Source: Bradyrhizobium sp. 190 (lineage in GTDB: Bacteria > Pseudomonadota > Alphaproteobacteria > Rhizobiales > Xanthobacteraceae). From it: a stretch of DNA of 64,000 bases. Of this stretch, positions 62,952 to 64,000 are shown piece after piece. The position numbers were made by a program, and so were the translations under genes. Within the stretch, counting starts at the first letter, position 1, and the number at the start of each line of letters is the position of its first letter. The stretch is from NCBI RefSeq assembly GCF_023073415.1, contig NZ_JADPJL010000068.1, positions 1-64,000 of the forward strand, in the 5' to 3' direction. The notes below the pieces were generated by a model that worked only from the letters and a program-made list of their open reading frames with translations, searched no databases and was not told the origin of the DNA.

Positions 62952-63749
62952 TCAAAACGGGTTCGTCACAATCCCCCCGTCGACACGAAGCGCGGCGCCG
63001 TTGGTGGCGCTGGAGGCTTTCGAGCAGACGTAGCAGATCAGATTGGCAACCTCTTCCGGCTTGGCGTAGCGCTGCAACAGCGACGCCGGCCGGCGTTCGG
63101 TGAAGGTGCGCTGGACGAGATCGTCGACGGTGGTTCCTGCCGCCTCGGCGCGCGCGGCCAGACGGACCGGCGCCATCTCGACCCAGGTCGGGCCGGGCAT
63201 CACCGAATTGACGGTTACGTTGGTGCCCTTGGTGGTCTCGGCCGCGCCGCGCGCAATGACGAGTTGCGCCGACTTGGAGAAGCCGTAGTGCACCATCTCC
63301 TTCGGGATATAGACGCCGGACTCGCTGGAGACGAACACGACGCGGCCCCAGTCCTTGTTATCAAGCATCCGCTTCAAATAATGCCGGGTCAGCCGGACCC
63401 CGCTCATGACGTTGACTTCAAACATCTTGGTCCAATCCGCGTCCTCGATGTCGAAGAAGCCCTTCGGCTCATAGATCCCGAGATTGTTGACGAGGATGTC
63501 GACGTCAGGGAATTGCTTCACGAGCGCGGCACAGCCCGCCGCGTTGCCGAGATCGAACGTCGCGGCATGCACCTTGGCCGACGGCGCAGCCTGTTGGACT
63601 TTTGCCACGGCCTCGCCGACCGCCGCCTTGTCGCGTCCGTTGACGATCACTTCCGCACCCATTTGCGCAAGCCCGATGGCGGTCGCGAGCCCGATGCCGC
63701 GCGTCGAACCGGTGACGAGCGCCGTCTTGTCCGTCAGATCGATATCCAT
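62952..63749 (-). CDS. Short-chain dehydrogenase/reductase (SDR)
   Basis: A 265-residue classical SDR. The cofactor loop is VTGSTRGIGLATAIGL with an Asn-Gly-Arg (VNGRDK) suggesting NADP(H). The catalytic set is Asn in NNLGIYE, Ser in FVSSESGVYI and the Tyr-x3-Lys pair in VHYGFSKSA. The C-terminal GGIVTNPF is ordinary. The substrate is unknown; many such SDRs are annotated as 3-oxoacyl-ACP reductase-like. Convergent with ptsH across a repeat. Confidence 0.9.
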   Translation of the reverse strand: MDIDLTDKTALVTGSTRGIGLATAIGLAQMGAEVIVNGRDKAAVGEAVAKVQQAAPSAKVHAATFDLGNAAGCAALVKQFPDVDILVNNLGIYEPKGFFDIEDADWTKMFEVNVMSGVRLTRHYLKRMLDNKDWGRVVFVSSESGVYIPKEMVHYGFSKSAQLVIARGAAETTKGTNVTVNSVMPGPTWVEMAPVRLAARAEAAGTTVDDLVQRTFTERRPASLLQRYAKPEEVANLICYVCSKASSATNGAALRVDGGIVTNPF

Positions 63750-63784
63750 GCGTTACCCCCCTTTTGATTTTCTTGTGGCTGCTT

Positions 63785-64000
63785 CTATTTGGCCGGCGGC
63801 ACGATAAAGATGTTCCAGGCCGTCGCGGGGCCGGGGTAGCCTAAGAAGTATCGCCGCGTAGTCATCACCATGCGCTCGGCATTGGCGGCATGGGCCTTCA
63901 TCCACGCCTCGCATTTTTCCAGCTTCCAGTCGCCGACCTCGCAGATGCCGATGAAACCCGATCGCTTCGCGTCGTCGAGCGAAGTCAGACCGGACGACCA
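63785..64000 (-). CDS. Hypothetical protein, cut by the right edge (C-terminal 71 residues)
   Basis: Reading leftward from base 64000 the frame is open to a TAG at 63785-63787. It encodes a C-terminus with phrases SGLTSLDDAKRSGFIGICEV, CEAWMKAHAANAERM and AWNIFIVPPAK. The start lies outside the window. The even, protein-like composition and position behind an SDR suggest a real gene. No domain is recognised from this part. Confidence 0.65.
   Translation of the reverse strand, partial: WSSGLTSLDDAKRSGFIGICEVGDWKLEKCEAWMKAHAANAERMVMTTRRYFLGYPGPATAWNIFIVPPAK

Noticed and set aside
1-64000. CRISPR array
   Set aside because: The repeats present are palindromic pairs with irregular spacing and different flanking DNA, not regularly spaced direct repeats, and no cas gene is present.

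Overview
The window looks like a chromosomal segment of a high-GC alphaproteobacterium of the order Hyphomicrobiales, most likely Bradyrhizobium or a close relative. The evidence is the gene order (rpmH-rnpA-yidC-engB-argB, dnaX-ybaB-recR with the SRP RNA just upstream, pckA near chvI-chvG-hprK-EIIA-ptsH), the protein sequences, and many copies of several intergenic palindrome families that I know from that genus. This assignment is inference; no 16S rRNA gene is present.

Layout. 1-9 kb is sparse and accessory. It holds a frameshifted methyltransferase behind a nucleoside deaminase, small hypotheticals, a candidate orphan small RNA ending in a good terminator, a secreted RlpA-like protein, a serine recombinase, and the fused remnants of a PHP (TrlF-like) gene and a large SF1 helicase. 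A 24-base tRNA-Ser 3' fragment and an intact tRNA-Arg mark its right edge. 9.5-26.4 kb is conserved core: an orphan histidine kinase; ribosome, RNase P and membrane-insertion genes (rpmH, rnpA, yidC, engB); arginine and lysine biosynthesis (argB, dapD, dapE); a HAD nucleotidase; a leftward truA-fmt-def block; rmuC; and an AmpG-like permease.

26.4-46.7 kb carries the leftward dnaX-ybaB-recR block and the SRP RNA, a HIT protein and nudC, a PfkB kinase, an Lrp-type regulator, a chemoreceptor, phosphomannomutase, an aspartic protease, hrpB, ugd, an acyltransferase and polA. The polA product has lost nearly all proofreading-exonuclease catalytic residues. 46.7-64 kb carries gst, pyrE, small secreted or cytosolic unknowns, glgP, a thioesterase, arginase and pckA. 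A decayed TPR-CHAT gene and a HugZ-like protein follow, then the ChvI/ChvG two-component system fused by overlaps to hprK, EIIA-Man and HPr (a regulatory PTS), an SDR, and a gene cut by the right edge.

How it fits together. The window is mainly housekeeping: translation and protein export, amino-acid biosynthesis, replication and repair, gluconeogenesis and glycogen use, and envelope/nutrient signalling through ChvGI-PTS. Mobile or defence-like material is confined to about 5.4-9.0 kb and to the TPR-CHAT remnant near 57.5 kb. At least eight families of short palindromic repeats fill most larger gaps, and one repeat unit has become part of the rnpA reading frame. I saw no CRISPR array, no intact insertion sequence and no replication origin.
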